From assembly GCA_019400425.1 (NCBI GenBank), contig JAFREE010000014.1, forward strand, positions 227,743-291,742: DNA of 64,000 bases, read 5' to 3'. A program made the translations under genes and the position numbers. Every line of letters starts with the position of its first letter. Positions within the stretch are counted from its first letter, which is position 1. The DNA is from Hymenochaete sp. R1. Taxonomy: Eukaryota > Basidiomycota > Agaricomycetes > Hymenochaetales > Hymenochaetaceae. The notes under the pieces are model-generated. The model was not told where the DNA came from and searched no databases. It was given only the letters and a program-made list of their open reading frames with translations. Of this stretch, positions 45,312 to 57,302 are shown piece after piece.

Positions 45312-47796
45312 ATGCCAGCCTTCTTTGAATCACCCGATGTCTCTGATACAAACCTGCCGAGGCTCAAAAGAAGGGCTTCCGACTCCTTCACTCGCTCGGC
45401 ATCTCAATCCAACGGCTTTCGGGTCGTGAGTTCTCCGGTGTCCTCTGGCTCGGTCACAGACTGGTCGCTCGATGCGCATATAAATGGACGCCAGTCTCTC
45501 ACCGCAACCCGGGGAGTGGAATCAGGCTACAGTGAAGAATCAGAGACAGACTATGGAGAATCAACGTTTATCATTAAACGCGAGAGTCGAACGCCTTCCC
45601 CACCTCCGGGCCATTCAAGCTTTCCATCTGCTCGTCCTCCTTTACTACAGGTCAAGAAGGAAGACCCGCAAAATACCCTAGCATACGCCTCGTTGCCGTC
45701 CTCTCCCATATGCGCTAGTACTCCGGAACCGCCGACTCCTACGAGTTACGTTGATCTTCGGCGCAGGCCATCTGTCAGTCAGATGCACTATGTGCCCTTT
45801 TCATTATGGGATTATCTTCGGGAGGAGTTGCTCGCAACGGACTTTGACTCGCATCAAGAGCTTAAATGGGAACGAGTCAGCAACTTCTTGAGTATACCTC
45901 TGGCTATCGAAAAGGTTTGTCACATAAATATTCTTTGGGGGTTTATTGCTGAGGTATATATCTTTAGATTCTCGGATTCGGTTTTATCCTTTGCTTTGAT
46001 TCGTTTCTCCACACTTTTACGATCCTGCCTATCCGCTTCGCCCTCGCCATTTATCGAGCGTTTGCAAACATTTTTACCGGTGCAGACTTACCAGCGTCTC
46101 AAAAGGCCGATATACTCAGAATTTCACTGCTGGCGATCTCCATATTCATTCTCGCACCACTAACTGATGCAAGCAAAATCTATCATTCTATTCGTGGACA
46201 AGAGACGGTAAAGTTGTATGTTATCTACAACGCTTTGGAGGTGAGCACGACTTCGGTGCAATTTCGGTGCGTTGTCAGAAAGGTTTAACGCATTTCTAGA
46301 TTGCAGACAGACTGTTCTCATCATTTGGGCAGGATATCCTTGACTGCGTATTCTCGAGATCAACGTTGCAATTGCTATCTCGGAAAGAACCTCTTTCATC
46401 CAAGACTTTCCAGCCTTTCGTCTACTTCTTCATTGCCATAGTCTATACTGGTAAGCAGATTTGTGAATTATTTAAGTCGACACCCGTAATGATCTTTCTT
46501 TAGTGGCACACTCGCTAGTACTAGTGTACCAGCTTCTGTCGCTTAACGTCGCAATCAACTCCTACGACCATGCCCTGTTGTCCTTGTTGGTGTCGAATCA
46601 ATTTGTTGAAATCAAAGGAAGCGTATTTAAGAAGTTTGAGAAAGACAACCTCTTTCAAATAACCTGCGCTGGTATGTGACTCGAACGTTGTTGTGCCAAG
46701 TACTGATTACTACAGACATCGTGGAGAGGTTCATCATAACCACAATGCTCTTTGCAGTAGCATTCCGCAACCTTATTGAACTTCTTGGCTCAGAATTCGA
46801 CTTCACGGAAGGAATAATTCTCCCAAAGAGTTTCGGATGGTTTCAAGGGGGCAATTTTCTATGGACGATACTCTACGTGAGTTTTTAAAATTATTTTGTT
46901 TGTCAGCTAAGAGTTCACATCATCGCAGCCCGTCCTGACTGTCATCTTATCGGAACAAGTTGTCGACTGGCTGAAACATGCATTCATTACAAAGTTTAAC
47001 CACATCAGACCTTCTGTGTATGAACGCTATATGGATGTCCTTTGCCTTGATTTGGCGAACGGCAGTGCCGTCGGCAGACGAAGTGCTCGAAAAGTTAGTG
47101 GTGTTTAATACGCGTGGCTTATTGATGCTAATATCAGCACCGGCATTAAAGCATTCTTATGTAGACCAATCGCCGCTTGTCGCACGACGACTGGGATTCC
47201 CTGCTCTACCACTAGCAGTCTTAGCTGCACTAATAGGATCACAGTCGGTCGGGCTTGTCATCTCATCCTATTCATTCTCTCCCATCTCGATTGTCGAGAA
47301 TCTGATTGACAGAGCGAAATGGATCACTCTGTTCTTGATTGTCTGGTGTTGGTGAGTCTGTCTCGTGTTATAGTATTAATGGGCCGAATTGAAACATCCG
47401 CGTGATTTAGTTGTGTCGTCATCAAGATTATAATCGGAGTCAACTTGGTCAGTTTCGCAACACGTCGACGCTCTGGTATGGAAGCTCGTTCAGAAGAGGA
47501 CAAGATCAATGACTTTGGTCGGGATCCCATTGGCGAAGGCAAAGAAGAGCGAGTAAGTATGCCTTCTACATCTTTTTCAATGGAACGAAAATGAATTTTT
47601 TTTTCGTGATTTCTTTGTGCGCCGCACAAAACAGAAATACAATCGTGACCTTAAGACCCTGTTAGATTACAAAGGAGACGATGCGTCACGAGTCCCAGAT
47701 ATTGGAGAAAGGAAGGAAGGGGCAAATAATGGTGCAAAAAAGAGACTGGAGTTGGAGGAATTGACGAGGTTTACGATGGTAAAAAGAATATGGTAG
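45312..47796 (+). CDS. TAPT1 / EMP65 family ER membrane protein (DUF747)
   Basis: Fungal members (yeast Emp65) act in the ER membrane with the SUN-like protein Slp1 to guard folding of soluble proteins. Nine exons give 674 residues: 45312-45914, 45968-46240, 46300-46450, 46504-46671, 46716-46876, 46929-47093, 47152-47351, 47411-47552, 47635-47796. The N-terminal 150 residues are Ser/Pro-rich and probably cytosolic. The family core starts near 160 (FSLWDYLREELLATDF, RVSNFLSIPLAIEK) and runs through several membrane helices (ILGFGFILCFDSFLHTF, ILRISLLAISIFILAPL, FQPFVYFFIAIVYTVAHSLV). Landmark motifs are IYNALEIADRLFSSFGQDIL, LVSNQFVEIKGSVFKKFEKD, DWLKHAFITKFNHI and YERYMDVL. A last helix (WITLFLIVWCCVVIKIII) precedes a charged tail. 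Frame and family are secure. Confidence 0.92.
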
Positions 47797-48000
47797 CTTA
47801 CATGTGAGTGAGAAAAGGCATGCATCGGCATAATGTGTTTAACGATGGCTGACGTGACATAAAGAAAGACAGAGGATCTGATATACAGGAATAATTGAAC
47901 CGAATGATGATGGCAAATGGTACGTGAGTGAGGAAGTGATCATTATCGCAGTTAGCACTATTGAGACGTAGGTAGCCGTAAAACCATGGATCATGGTAGT

Positions 48001-49068
48001 TTACGCCCTCAAATTCCTGGTAAGGCTCGGTGGCACAGCACCCCTCATCGCTCCAGCTGGGACGGGCCTCTCCAACAGATACCTCCTCTCACCTCTCACA
48101 CCTTGGTACCGCATCCCCGACCTCGCTCCTTCACCTGCCTTCAAACCTGAACCCGATCCAGCACCCAACATCGGCCCAGACATTGTAACGACACCCCTTT
48201 CAGACACTTCTCTCACTTTCCTCACCCGCTCTGGGTACGCCCTCGCCGTCGGCATTGAGAAGTTCCCCGAGACGGTGCTCGCGTTTTGAAGGCGCACGCG
48301 TGGGTTGATGGGCTCGCGCGAGGCGTAGGCACCGGGTTCGCGCACGGGTGGGCGAGGGAAAGAGTTGAGGAGGGTTTCGAGGTAGAAAGGATCCGACTCT
48401 GTTGAATCACGGTTTGTCTTTGCCTTTGCCTTTGGGTCAAGGACTAGGTTTGCCTTAGATGTGAGCGTGGAGGCGGACCGTAGGCAGGGTGTGGATTCGG
48501 TACGGACGTGGTTGAGAGGCTGACGGATGGGTCGTGGGAGACGGGATGGGGACGAGGACTGCCTCTGGGGCTGAGACTGAGGTATATGGGGTGTGAAGCT
48601 AATAGGTTTGGGTTTTTGTTTATGTTTAAACTGCGGAGGAGGTCGGACGAGCTTGCCCGAAGGAACGCGCCGCATTTGAGGAAGACATTCAGGTAGGAGT
48701 TCAAGCGATCCATCCGGGTTTGTTTGGAGCTGCTCTGCGCGTGCTATGGACTCGGGACTTATGTCTAACACGGCGGTGGTCGTAGTGGGCGCCCTCGAAG
48801 ACGAGATAGCTGCCGTGCACGAACGTGTGTAAAAGTCGCTCTCGATTCCATTACCAGTCTTCACTAAGGCACCTGCTTTATCTTTCTTTGACGCGTTGGA
48901 CATCCTTCGCGTTAAGCTCAGATGCCCCAAGGCTTTCGTCGCCCATGATTTCCGTGGTTGGGGTTGCGGAGATATCTCGAATAGGTCTTCCGGCGCGGGT
49001 ACATGCACGAGCGTGCTCGAGCTAGAGAAATCGGTTGTACTTGATACCTCGGAGTCGCGAGATGGCAT
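48001..49068 (-). CDS. Unrecognised disordered protein, single exon
   Basis: An uninterrupted 355-residue frame starting MPSRDSEVSSTTDFSSSS. I recognise no domain. It is rich in Ser, Pro, Arg and Thr and looks disordered throughout, with a basic block (RKSWATKALGHLSLTRR, about 39-55) and a short ordered-looking segment (LDISPESIARAEQLQ, LELLPECLPQMRRVPSGKLV). No signal peptide or membrane helix. The gene converges on the TAPT1-type gene, whose stop is 204 bp away. Its length in an intron-rich genome with many stops elsewhere argues that it is real. The lack of introns and biased composition leave some doubt. Confidence 0.6.
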   Translation of the reverse strand: MPSRDSEVSSTTDFSSSSTLVHVPAPEDLFEISPQPQPRKSWATKALGHLSLTRRMSNASKKDKAGALVKTGNGIESDFYTRSCTAAISSSRAPTTTTAVLDISPESIARAEQLQTNPDGSLELLPECLPQMRRVPSGKLVRPPPQFKHKQKPKPISFTPHIPQSQPQRQSSSPSRLPRPIRQPLNHVRTESTPCLRSASTLTSKANLVLDPKAKAKTNRDSTESDPFYLETLLNSFPRPPVREPGAYASREPINPRVRLQNASTVSGNFSMPTARAYPERVRKVREVSERGVVTMSGPMLGAGSGSGLKAGEGARSGMRYQGVRGERRYLLERPVPAGAMRGAVPPSLTRNLRA

Positions 49069-49640
49069 GAATCTATTCAGTTCGAATTAGAGTTAGAGCC
49101 ACCCATATCATTAGCTTATCAATGAACGGAAGGCTCTTACCGCCTGTGTGTTTTATCAAAACTTGATTTGGAGTAATGCATGATGCGTCGTTTGATGGTC
49201 CGACCAGCGCAGAAGGAAGAGAGAAGATGAGAGGGAGAGGAGGAGGAAAGCAAACAAAAAGTGGTGGGTGATTATTGATGTTAAATATGTAGGATAATAA
49301 CAGTCCAATTTGCAACGCCGTGGCTTGAGTTGAAATTGACAATGGAGATTGAGCCCCTCTTCTGGTGGTCTGGTGAGTCAATAAGGGAGGGACTGAAGAA
49401 TGCGGGCCCTTGTTCTTTTATTCTACCTTACCTTAGACTTAGCCACATTCTCCATTGTTTGCTTCTGTTTGTGCGGTAACTCGAAGACGCGGCAAGCGCT
49501 CGCCTCCCTCTACAAGTTTCCTTTCCCTAAGCAACCTTTCGAAATCATTGAAAGAAACTTAAGCTCTCTCTCTTTTGTCTTTGACCTTTGAAGTTGCTGT
49601 GTACATTGTGTTGTGACGGTACAAACCTCGCATTGTCCGG
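49069..49640. other. Divergent intergenic before YSH1
   Basis: The starts of the disordered single-exon gene (minus) and of YSH1 (plus) are 572 bp apart. No coding or RNA-gene signal was seen; both promoters should lie here. Confidence 0.5.
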
Positions 49641-52600
49641 ATGTCGGACTACCCCACGTTGAGTGTCACCCTCCTCGGTGCCGGCCAGGAGGTCGGCAGG
49701 TCGTGCTGCGTGTTGCAGTACCGGGGTATCACCGTAGTGTGTGATGCGGGCGTACATCCAGCGTACAATGGAATGGCATCTCTGCCTTTTATCGACGAGC
49801 TAGATTGGAGTACGGTCGATGCTATATTAGTCACTCAGTAAGTTGCTACTGTTTGAGAAGAGGATTATGAATGGAGCCTGATAATATCACCCAGTTTTCA
49901 TCTCGACCATGCTGCCTCGCTCACGTACGTCATGGAGAAGACGAATTTTAAGGACGGGAAGGGGAAAGTATATATGACGCATCCGACGAAAGCCGTGTAC
50001 AAGTTTTTAATGCAGGATTTCGTTCGAATGGGGTGCGTAACTCGAGCTCTGGCTGTTAGACTTCGTGCTTGTTCTGACATTTTTGTAGCAACTCATCATC
50101 AAACGAGTCGCTTTTCTCATCTATGGACTTGTCCATGTCTCTGTCCTCCATCATCCCTGTTTCCGTCCACCAGCTAATCACAGTCTGCCCCGGCTTGTCA
50201 TTCACACCCTTTCATGCAGGCCACGTACTCGGTGCCTGCATGTTCATGTTAGACATTGCCGGCCTCAAGATCCTCTACACGGGTGATTACTCTCGGGAAG
50301 AAGATCGACATCTGGTAAAAGCGGAGCTGCCGCCCATACGGCCTGACGTCCTCATTGTTGAGAGTACGTATGGTGTCCAGGGCCACCAGCCTCGAGAGGA
50401 AAAGGAGCACCGGTTCACGACATTGGTACATTCGATTATTCGTAGAGGAGGTCATGTCTTGATGCCCGTCTTCGCCCTTGGCCGAGCGCAAGAGCTACTA
50501 CTCATATTGGAAGAATACTGGAAGAAGCACCCGGACTTGCATAATGTGCCCATATATTATGCATCGAACCTAGCGCGGAAATGTATGGCGATTTACCAGA
50601 CGTATATTCATACCATGAACTCAAACGTGCGGTCGAGATTTGCAAAGCGTGATAACCCATTCGTCTTCAAGTGCGTACCTGAATATAAGTCTTGAACGTA
50701 TTACAAGGTCTAATAGACATCTGATCGGACCAATGATGATAGGCATATCTCGAATGTTCCGTCACAAAGAGGATGGGAGAAAAGAATCGGGGAGGGCCCT
50801 CCATGCGTCGTTCTAGCTTCTCCCGGTATGCTTCAAGTCGGTCCAAGTCGGGAATTATTGGAAATCTGGGCACCCGACGCTCGGAACGGATTGGTGATGA
50901 CCGGATATTCTGTGGAGGGAACGATGGCCAGAGTGAGTGGACTGTTACAATGCTTAAGGTCTATAGGAAAATCAACGGTGTATTTCCTTTCCAAAAATAC
51001 ATTTTCTATGCTTGCTCCTTTACCGTCACTCGCGTGATTTCCTCTGAGTTACTCCTTCGCTCTGTGATTATGAGGACGAAGAACTATTTGCTCATCTACC
51101 GTTGTTTTATGCTTAGGATATTGTGAACGAGCCTGAGGAAATCATTGGTGTCAAAGGCAATACGATCCCGCGAAGGCTTTCAGTCGACTACCTGTCTTTT
51201 AGCGCGCATGTCGATTACCCGCAAAACTCTGAGTTTATCGATCTTGTGAAGGCCCAACATGTTGTAAGTTTCATTTTTTCAGCCATACCACGTATTAAGG
51301 ATACTCGTGAATGCTCACCAATGTCGCAGGTTCTTGTCCATGGTGAGCAAACGGCGATGGGACGGTTGCGAGCTGCCTTGCAGCAGAAATACAAGGACCG
51401 AGACGAGGAGATCAAAATCCACACCCCACGGAATCTCGAGACACTCAAACTCACGTTCCGAGGAGAGCGCGTCGCAAAAGTACGCTCTTTTTCAACCTGG
51501 AAGCCTTATTTGAATCTATAGTTGACTTGATGATTTTTCCGTTCATAGGCCATCGGTACCCTTGCAGCCAACCCCCCTAAACCCAATAGCATCCTTCAAG
51601 GTCTCCTTGTCTCCAAAGACTACTCTTATACCCTCCTCGATCCCCGCGACCTCAAAGACTTCGCAGGGCTCTCTACCTGCCTCGTTACCCAACGTCAAAA
51701 AGTCGCTCTCGGCGTCGGCTGGGATCTCGTCCGGTGGCATTTGGAAGGCATGTACGGGAGTGTCGAGGAAGGGATGGACGCGGACGGCGTGCTGACGATG
51801 AGGGTAATGGGCGCTATAGATGTGAAGCAGACGAAAGAGACGGAGTTGATGTTGGAGTGGGAGTCGAGCGCAAGTCATGATATGATTGCGGATTCGTGTC
51901 TCGCGTTGATTGTGGGGATTGATAAGAGTCCCGCGTCGGTCAAACGTACGTTTTGTTTTTGCTGAGGCCTCGCTCCTATTGTCGCGAGTATGCAAGTACC
52001 AAATACTGACTTTATCGACCCCCTTGAAAAAGTGACCACGCATACACATAGTCATGATGCACCGCACCCTCATGCAGACGAGCGTGACCCGGAGAAAGCT
52101 GCCATGACACGTATAGCACGACTCGCAACGTTCCTCGAGGCGCATTTCGGTGACGTCGAACTACATGTCCCTGAGGAACAACCCCAAAAGACTCCCAACG
52201 ACGTCACTGCAGTAGAGGACATCCCAGGACTTTTTATCGCTCAAGACGACGCCGAAGCGTTCGTTAATCTCACAGATATGGTCCGTCGCTCTTTCCATTT
52301 CGTTCCTTACTGACGATCATTAATTTCATTATTCATTTTGGTCAAGGTTGTGGAAAGCTCGAGCGAACAGTTGAAAAAGAGGGTTGAAACGGTACTGGAT
52401 ATGGCTTTGACGACTATTACTTCCCTATCGGAGGCGTACACGTCCGACGCACCCTCTCGGCCTTTGATAAAAGCGAGTAAGGATGTTTCGTTTATTGACG
52501 ACGAGCTACATCCATCATCTGCTCAGAGGGAAAATGGGGACGACGATCATGAAAAGGCGGATGAAAATGAAAAGGATGGGCGAAATGAAAAAGTCGAGGA

Positions 52601-52682
52601 AGAACGAGATGAAAGGGCCGAAGTTAGCGAAGGGGACGGCGAAGGTGAGGACGAGGAGAAGGAGCTTGAAGTACACGAGTAA
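49641..52682 (+). CDS. YSH1: Ysh1 / CPSF73, pre-mRNA 3'-end endonuclease
   Basis: The zinc-dependent nuclease that cuts pre-mRNA before polyadenylation, in the cleavage and polyadenylation factor. Nine exons give 806 residues: 49641-49837, 49895-50032, 50089-50670, 50743-50932, 51117-51263, 51330-51479, 51549-51945, 51997-52280, 52347-52682. All metallo-beta-lactamase and beta-CASP motifs are present: [39 protein letters not shown] (motif A), [19 protein letters not shown] (motif B), SPGMLQ, and [14 protein letters not shown] (motif C). The Ysh1 C-terminal domain follows ([38 protein letters not shown]). A His-rich insert ([12 protein letters not shown]) lies near residue 610. The C-terminus has an unusually long Glu/Asp-rich tail of about 60 residues, which I take to be disordered. 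No lesion. Confidence 0.95.
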
Positions 52683-53307
52683 AAAGGCTAAAGGGTGTAA
52701 GCTACTAATCTACCGGCATTGTGTAATTTAATGCAAATCTTGACGGACATATGCATGTTTGGTTGCCTTGGCTCCAGCTGTCCATGTGTATGCACATGTT
52801 GCGCGGGATTGACCGAACGAAACTGGATCTCGTCGACGAACTCATTTTCCTCATACTTGACGTAGAGCTTTGAAAAGAGAACGTTGTTTAGAGTGTAAGC
52901 TTTGATTTGTTTAATTGAAAGAGGGCGTCCGCTAGCAAGCAGAAAACATGAAAGCCAGGTTTAATGTAGCATGTATATATGCGAGTACTTTTGAAATGAA
53001 CAATCCACCAAATACTGATTTACGTCGAGGGAAGGGCAATATTAGCGAGTGAAAGTATTTTTAGAGCAGGGGCGACATCAACATGTTTACATCTGCGCAT
53101 ATTCTAAATCGGAGAGAGGCGCAGCTTCAGCGGCCCGCAGCTGTTTTTCCTCTTCATCCCTCTTGTCCTCTCACCACCATCATCACCGTCTTTCCCTCCC
53201 TCTTTTCTTTACACTCCTTCCTCTTCGCCCTCTTCAGCAACTGCACGCAGACGACAAACTAGTTCATTCTTTTAAATTAGTACAATCACTTGCCAACTCC
53301 ACCAACA
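52683..53307. other. Intergenic, YSH1 to the secreted cysteine-rich protein
   Basis: No supported gene. The CT-rich stretch at about 53145-53240 close to the next start is probably a core promoter and leader. Confidence 0.5.
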
Positions 53308-54510
53308 ATGATACTCACGCTCACTTCACTCGCCCTCGTTCTCGTCTCTGCGGTCAAAGTCCTGGCCGAGTCCCACACAATTCATTTCGTGAACAAGTAA
53401 GCATCTTGGCTTCCAAATTATCTTGTAGGCGTGAATGCTGAATGCCATACCATCGTAGTTGTGGACGCGGTACCGTGAGTTAAAGGTTATCCTTAAGGAA
53501 ATCGCTCCAACTAAAATATATGCACAGCCCACCCTTATCCAAGGTGCAAAAACGCTCTCTACTGGTGAAGACTTTACAAGTGATGGAGATCTCACTTCGG
53601 CCATCGCGTGAGTTCAAACACATAATTTTGTTCCCATCATCTCGCACACAACTAAATGCACCGCTTATGCCTATTTTTTTTTAAACATTTACCGTGGGAT
53701 GGTGTACAGATATCTCCAAGATGGGAACTGCGGCTTCAATGGAGAAAAGTGCACATTGCTTGAGATGAACATGAACAACCCGGCGTGCGAAGGCTGTGGG
53801 TCGAGCGTGGACATTTCGCTCATCCCAACGTGAGCCTGACTATGTCCGGCTTCCCGTAAAAATAGTTTTATTGACTGCTCTATTTTTCAGTCATGAATTC
53901 AACGTTCCGGCATCTTTTGCATTCTACGGAGGCGATGGCAACACTTGTGACGGTTTGGGAGCGTCATGTAAGATTCGCAAACTCTTGGACTTGAAAATTG
54001 AGACTTATCTATGTTAAATATCTAGGCGCGGACTCTACTTGCAACACCGCCTTCTTCAACCCAGACGAGACCACTGTCCAGCGTGCTTGCATGTCCGATA
54101 ACGTCAACCTCCAGATCACTTTCTGCGGCAGCTCTGTAACTCAATTCACAGATGCAGTCGCTGGCTCGCTGGCAAACTTGGACTCTGGATCTGGTAGCGG
54201 AAGCAGCGACAGTTCCGCCGTTTCGTCATCCTCAGCCGCGTCCTCCTCTTCACCATCCTCTTCCTCTGTCGCCTCGGCCGACTCATCGTCGACACCGAGC
54301 TCGGCAGCTGCTTCCCAATCGGCCGTAAACAACGTTGCAGAGGGGACCTCGGCGAGCGCCACTTCGTCGAGCTCTTCCTCTGCATCGAGCCCCTCCGCGA
54401 CGTGTAGTCGAAACCGGAGGCGTTCGCGTTCCAAGCGGTCCGTATCGCTCAAGAACCACGCTCGTCACCAAGCGCGAGCTCGCTCTTTCCTCGGCGGTAG
54501 CTCTTTCTAA
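53308..54510 (+). CDS. Secreted cysteine-rich 'glycopeptide'-type protein with Ser-rich tail
   Basis: Resembles small secreted proteins of mushrooms often labelled 'glycopeptide', distantly like thaumatin folds. The biochemical role is unknown. Six exons give 288 residues: 53308-53396, 53459-53474, 53528-53607, 53710-53829, 53891-53967, 54026-54510. The signal peptide is MILTLTSLALVLVSAVKVLA. The mature core (about 22-175) has family-like blocks: SHTIHFVNNCGRGTPTLIQ, AYLQDGNCGFNGEKCTLLE, SVDISLIPTHEFNVPASFAF, CADSTCNTAFFNPD and NVNLQITFC, with many Cys expected to form disulphides. A Ser/Ala-rich tail of about 85 residues looks like an O-glycosylated stalk. Unusually, it ends in a basic RNRRRSRSKR block, with no GPI signal. 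The basic end could instead reflect an unrecognised last intron. Confidence 0.82.
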
Positions 54511-55403
54511 GCTCTTATCCGCTTTTTTTTTTGGCTCGTTTTTCTTTCTTTCTTTCGGATGTTATTACTCTTCCCTGCTCTGGTCCACGACCAGCAATTA
54601 GTACCAACTATATCCCTTACCGTCCTTCTGTATCCCCTACATGACACCTCGCGAGCGAGGCCCACTGTATTGCTTTCTCCAGTACTACTTTAAGTACCTA
54701 CTGCTCTGTATGGCCTCGCGAGCGAGGTCTGTGTTGTTTCTCTGACATAACCCCAGTGGCCAGTCGCCCATGTTTTTCTGGTACCCTCTTATGCCTTCTG
54801 ATACTTTTACAATTCGCTACTGGTAGATATGGCACTTGAATTGAATTTTTTGGACCTGACTACGACTTGCAATAGAAACTCGCGTTGCGGCCCGGGCTTA
54901 CCTCGTTCAGAAGCGTGGTAACTGATGAGGTCGCGGCTCCGGAGGCCTTGCTCAAAGCTCATCTTTATCATGTCTTATTCATCGTTCATCCCCGCCATTT
55001 TATCGATTCGAGGTTTAAAGCGGTCATCTCGCAAATTTGCAATGCGTACTATCCACCTTGCGATGATGACTATCCAATGGGCAACCCCAACTTGAATTCA
55101 TTCCAATGCAATCCCGAAATGGTGTATCGAATCGTTCGAATGCAACGTCGCCCTTTGACGCCATGACTTCCAGGATTATCGATGAACCTCTATCTTCTCA
55201 CTCGAAGGAACTTACAGACTGTAAAATAATCTCCCAGGCTGCTGAATTGCTGGGCATCCAAATGGCGAGATACGGTGGCTCCAAATATCATAATCAATCA
55301 CCGGTTTCCAGTTCCACTGTCGATAATGTCCCATTGTTTCATTTTAGATCGATACGTCACTAAGGTATAAGATGGCAAATGAGAAAAGACTGTTAGAATA
55401 ATG
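54511..55403. other. Intergenic, secreted protein to family copy C
   Basis: No supported gene. The word CCTCGCGAGCGAGG occurs twice, at 54647-54660 and 54714-54727, in the presumed 3' UTR or terminator region of the preceding gene. Open frames at 54885-55363 lack motifs. Confidence 0.5.
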
Positions 55404-55824
55404 ACCTTAGGCCTCTCCGGCAGGTCTATTCCGAATCGCGGACCGGGTGTGGTACCCTACATCTCTGAAAATCATGAAAGCCACACATGAATGCTCCTTT
55501 ACATTTTTCTTTCGGCCTGGGGCTTGGTAAAAAAAAGAGGGGGAATCTTCGACTTGAGTGAAACTAGCAGAAGTGGAAAAAAAAGATGTTAGGGTCTGGG
55601 GTTGCCCGTATTGGCTGCTTGTTGCGATATGGCCCCTCTTTTCGTCGCACAATGGGTTCACGACCTTAGGACATTTTCCGCTTAGCATTCCTTTGTATTC
55701 TGTATTCCGGACAATCAAGCATCGGCTATAGGAGCGTTGGGGACATTGGAGAGGTCCCTGTGAGGCGCCATGCTTTAAAAGCAAGTCCGATTTCATGCTC
55801 AACCACCCCCACTGTCCTCCCATC
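55404..55824 (+). promoter_or_regulatory. Upstream region of copy C with family-conserved words
   Basis: ACCTTAG occurs at 55404-55410 and again at 55663-55669. CGCACAA is at 55646-55652, CTTTGTATTCTGTATTC at 55691-55707 and TTTAAAA at 55774-55780. The last part is nearly the same as upstream of copy B. Confidence 0.55.
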
Positions 55825-56552
55825 ATGTCTCGCTCTGTCGACCGATCTGTCATCGACAGCATCTCGCCATTTCAGCCTCTCGACGTCTATGGCACATCAT
55901 GGCCTCTGCAAGAAGACTTTGACGCCGTCGACCTTCAACCGTATGACGAGGCAGAACCACACGTCTACGAGTGGAATACTCATTCCAACGACGACGTCGA
56001 TTTCGCGGGCCCTCATACTTCTCCGTCTTTCTCCCCTCGAGACGGACGGATAGCGCCACCGATTTCACCTTCTGATCCGACACCGGTAGCAGCCACAGCC
56101 TTCACTCGACTCTCGCTCGATGAACCAAGAGTCCCACACAAGGAGAATCACAAACATCAACGCCCAGTCCAGGGAGATATCTCTGGAAAACCATACAACC
56201 ACACAGGGGATGTACAGGCGTCTCAACACAGTGTTGAGAACGCTCAGCACACCGACATCATTGGTTGGATGGTTGCCCTGGGAATGCTGGAGGACGAAGA
56301 CAGACCGGAAGAAGACTTCAAGTTATATGTAAGAAAAGAATACCTTTCAGAATGTCCCACCCATCTCACGATCAATATTGATACTTTCTTCATCCTTTTA
56401 GGAAGAACTGGTCGCGCGGACGAAAAGGGAACTGGCAGCTGCTAAGGCCTTTATTCAACAAACAGGAGCAGAGCAGAAATCAATGAACGTACGTTGAAAT
56501 ATACTTTCTTGCTACGCGTGTTCCTTCTAATACTCGTTCTCGATAGGCTTGA
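55825..56552 (+). CDS. Unknown-family protein, copy C (intact)
   Basis: Same family as copies A, B, D and E; function not recognised. Exon 1 (55825-56328, 168 codons) starts MSRSVDRSVIDSISPFQ and is followed by a 73-nt intron with gtaaga and ttttag ends. Exon 2 (56402-56488) encodes a helical end (EELVARTKRELAAAKAFIQQ). The 3' end has two readings: an intron 56489-56546 and a tiny last exon GCT-TGA (56547-56552), or no splicing and an end at VR-stop (56497). Either gives about 198 residues. The protein is acidic, Pro-rich and has no signal peptide or membrane helix. Family motif: GDISGKPYNHTGDVQAS near residue 110, then TDIIGWMVALGMLEDED. The broken copy B is its inverted twin. Confidence 0.7.
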
Positions 56553-57041
56553 TACTGGATAAATTTATCACTGTCATCGGTGTAAAGGTCGTTGGATAGA
56601 ATAATAATCTGGCTGTATGCTGCTTTTATTTGCATGTAGAAATTTCCATCTGTACTCCATATTCACGTTAAATCTCTAAAGAAAGTTCCAGGATAGTAAG
56701 CAAATAGTTATTCGTGTTCGTTTCAACGTACCCCTTGTATACTTGCAGCCCTTCGAGCTCAGTCGCTAACTTATTAATCGTTCAAATACATCAACATCAA
56801 TTTGAGCTCTGGTCATATCCATTGATTAGTTATTCCCGTACCGTATGACTTGACTATGAAAATTTGTCGAATGTGATTCTTCGTCATCCAAGATCCAGTC
56901 ATGATCTCTGGCCGTCGGGAACCGTCCCTTCGGCCTTTTCCAAACACCGCGCACCATGTTGCCTTAACTTTTGCTGTTGCAACGGAAGTTTTACTTGATT
57001 GTCAGTAAAACTCTATGATCACAATGGTGGGTAAGGGTCTT

Positions 57042-57302
57042 ACCTTAGGCCTCTCCGGGGCCACACATCGGTTACGTATCGGACTCTCATCATACACGTC
57101 AGTCTCACCCCTCTTTTCATCGCACAAAGGAAGAACCAACATAACAAGAAAATTCCATCAATTCGTTTCCATTTTCGTCCATCGATCCCTTCTATATTCC
57201 GCAAAAAGAAACGCCGGCTACCTTGCCACGTATCGTATAAAACGCAGCAGGCTTGAACGAAACGCTCTTGTTCAGAACGGCCACCACTCGAGTCTCATCA
57301 TC
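57042..57302 (+). promoter_or_regulatory. Upstream region of copy D with family-conserved words
   Basis: ACCTTAG (57042-57048), CGCACAAAGGAAGAA (57121-57135) and TATAAAA (57236-57242) lie 261, 182 and 67 nt before the ATG. These are the same spacings as upstream of copy A, and the whole 261 bp is highly similar between the two. Confidence 0.55.

Noticed and set aside
54885..55363. Frames of 93 and 85 codons before copy C
   Set aside because: No motif, no splice-supported extension, and they overlap the copy C upstream region.
57015..57302. Longer N-terminus of copy D (and the matching 1110-1397 for copy A)
   Set aside because: Open in frame in both copies, but it contains the TATAAAA box and the upstream words shared with copies whose frames are not open there. 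The conserved start context begins at the internal ATG.
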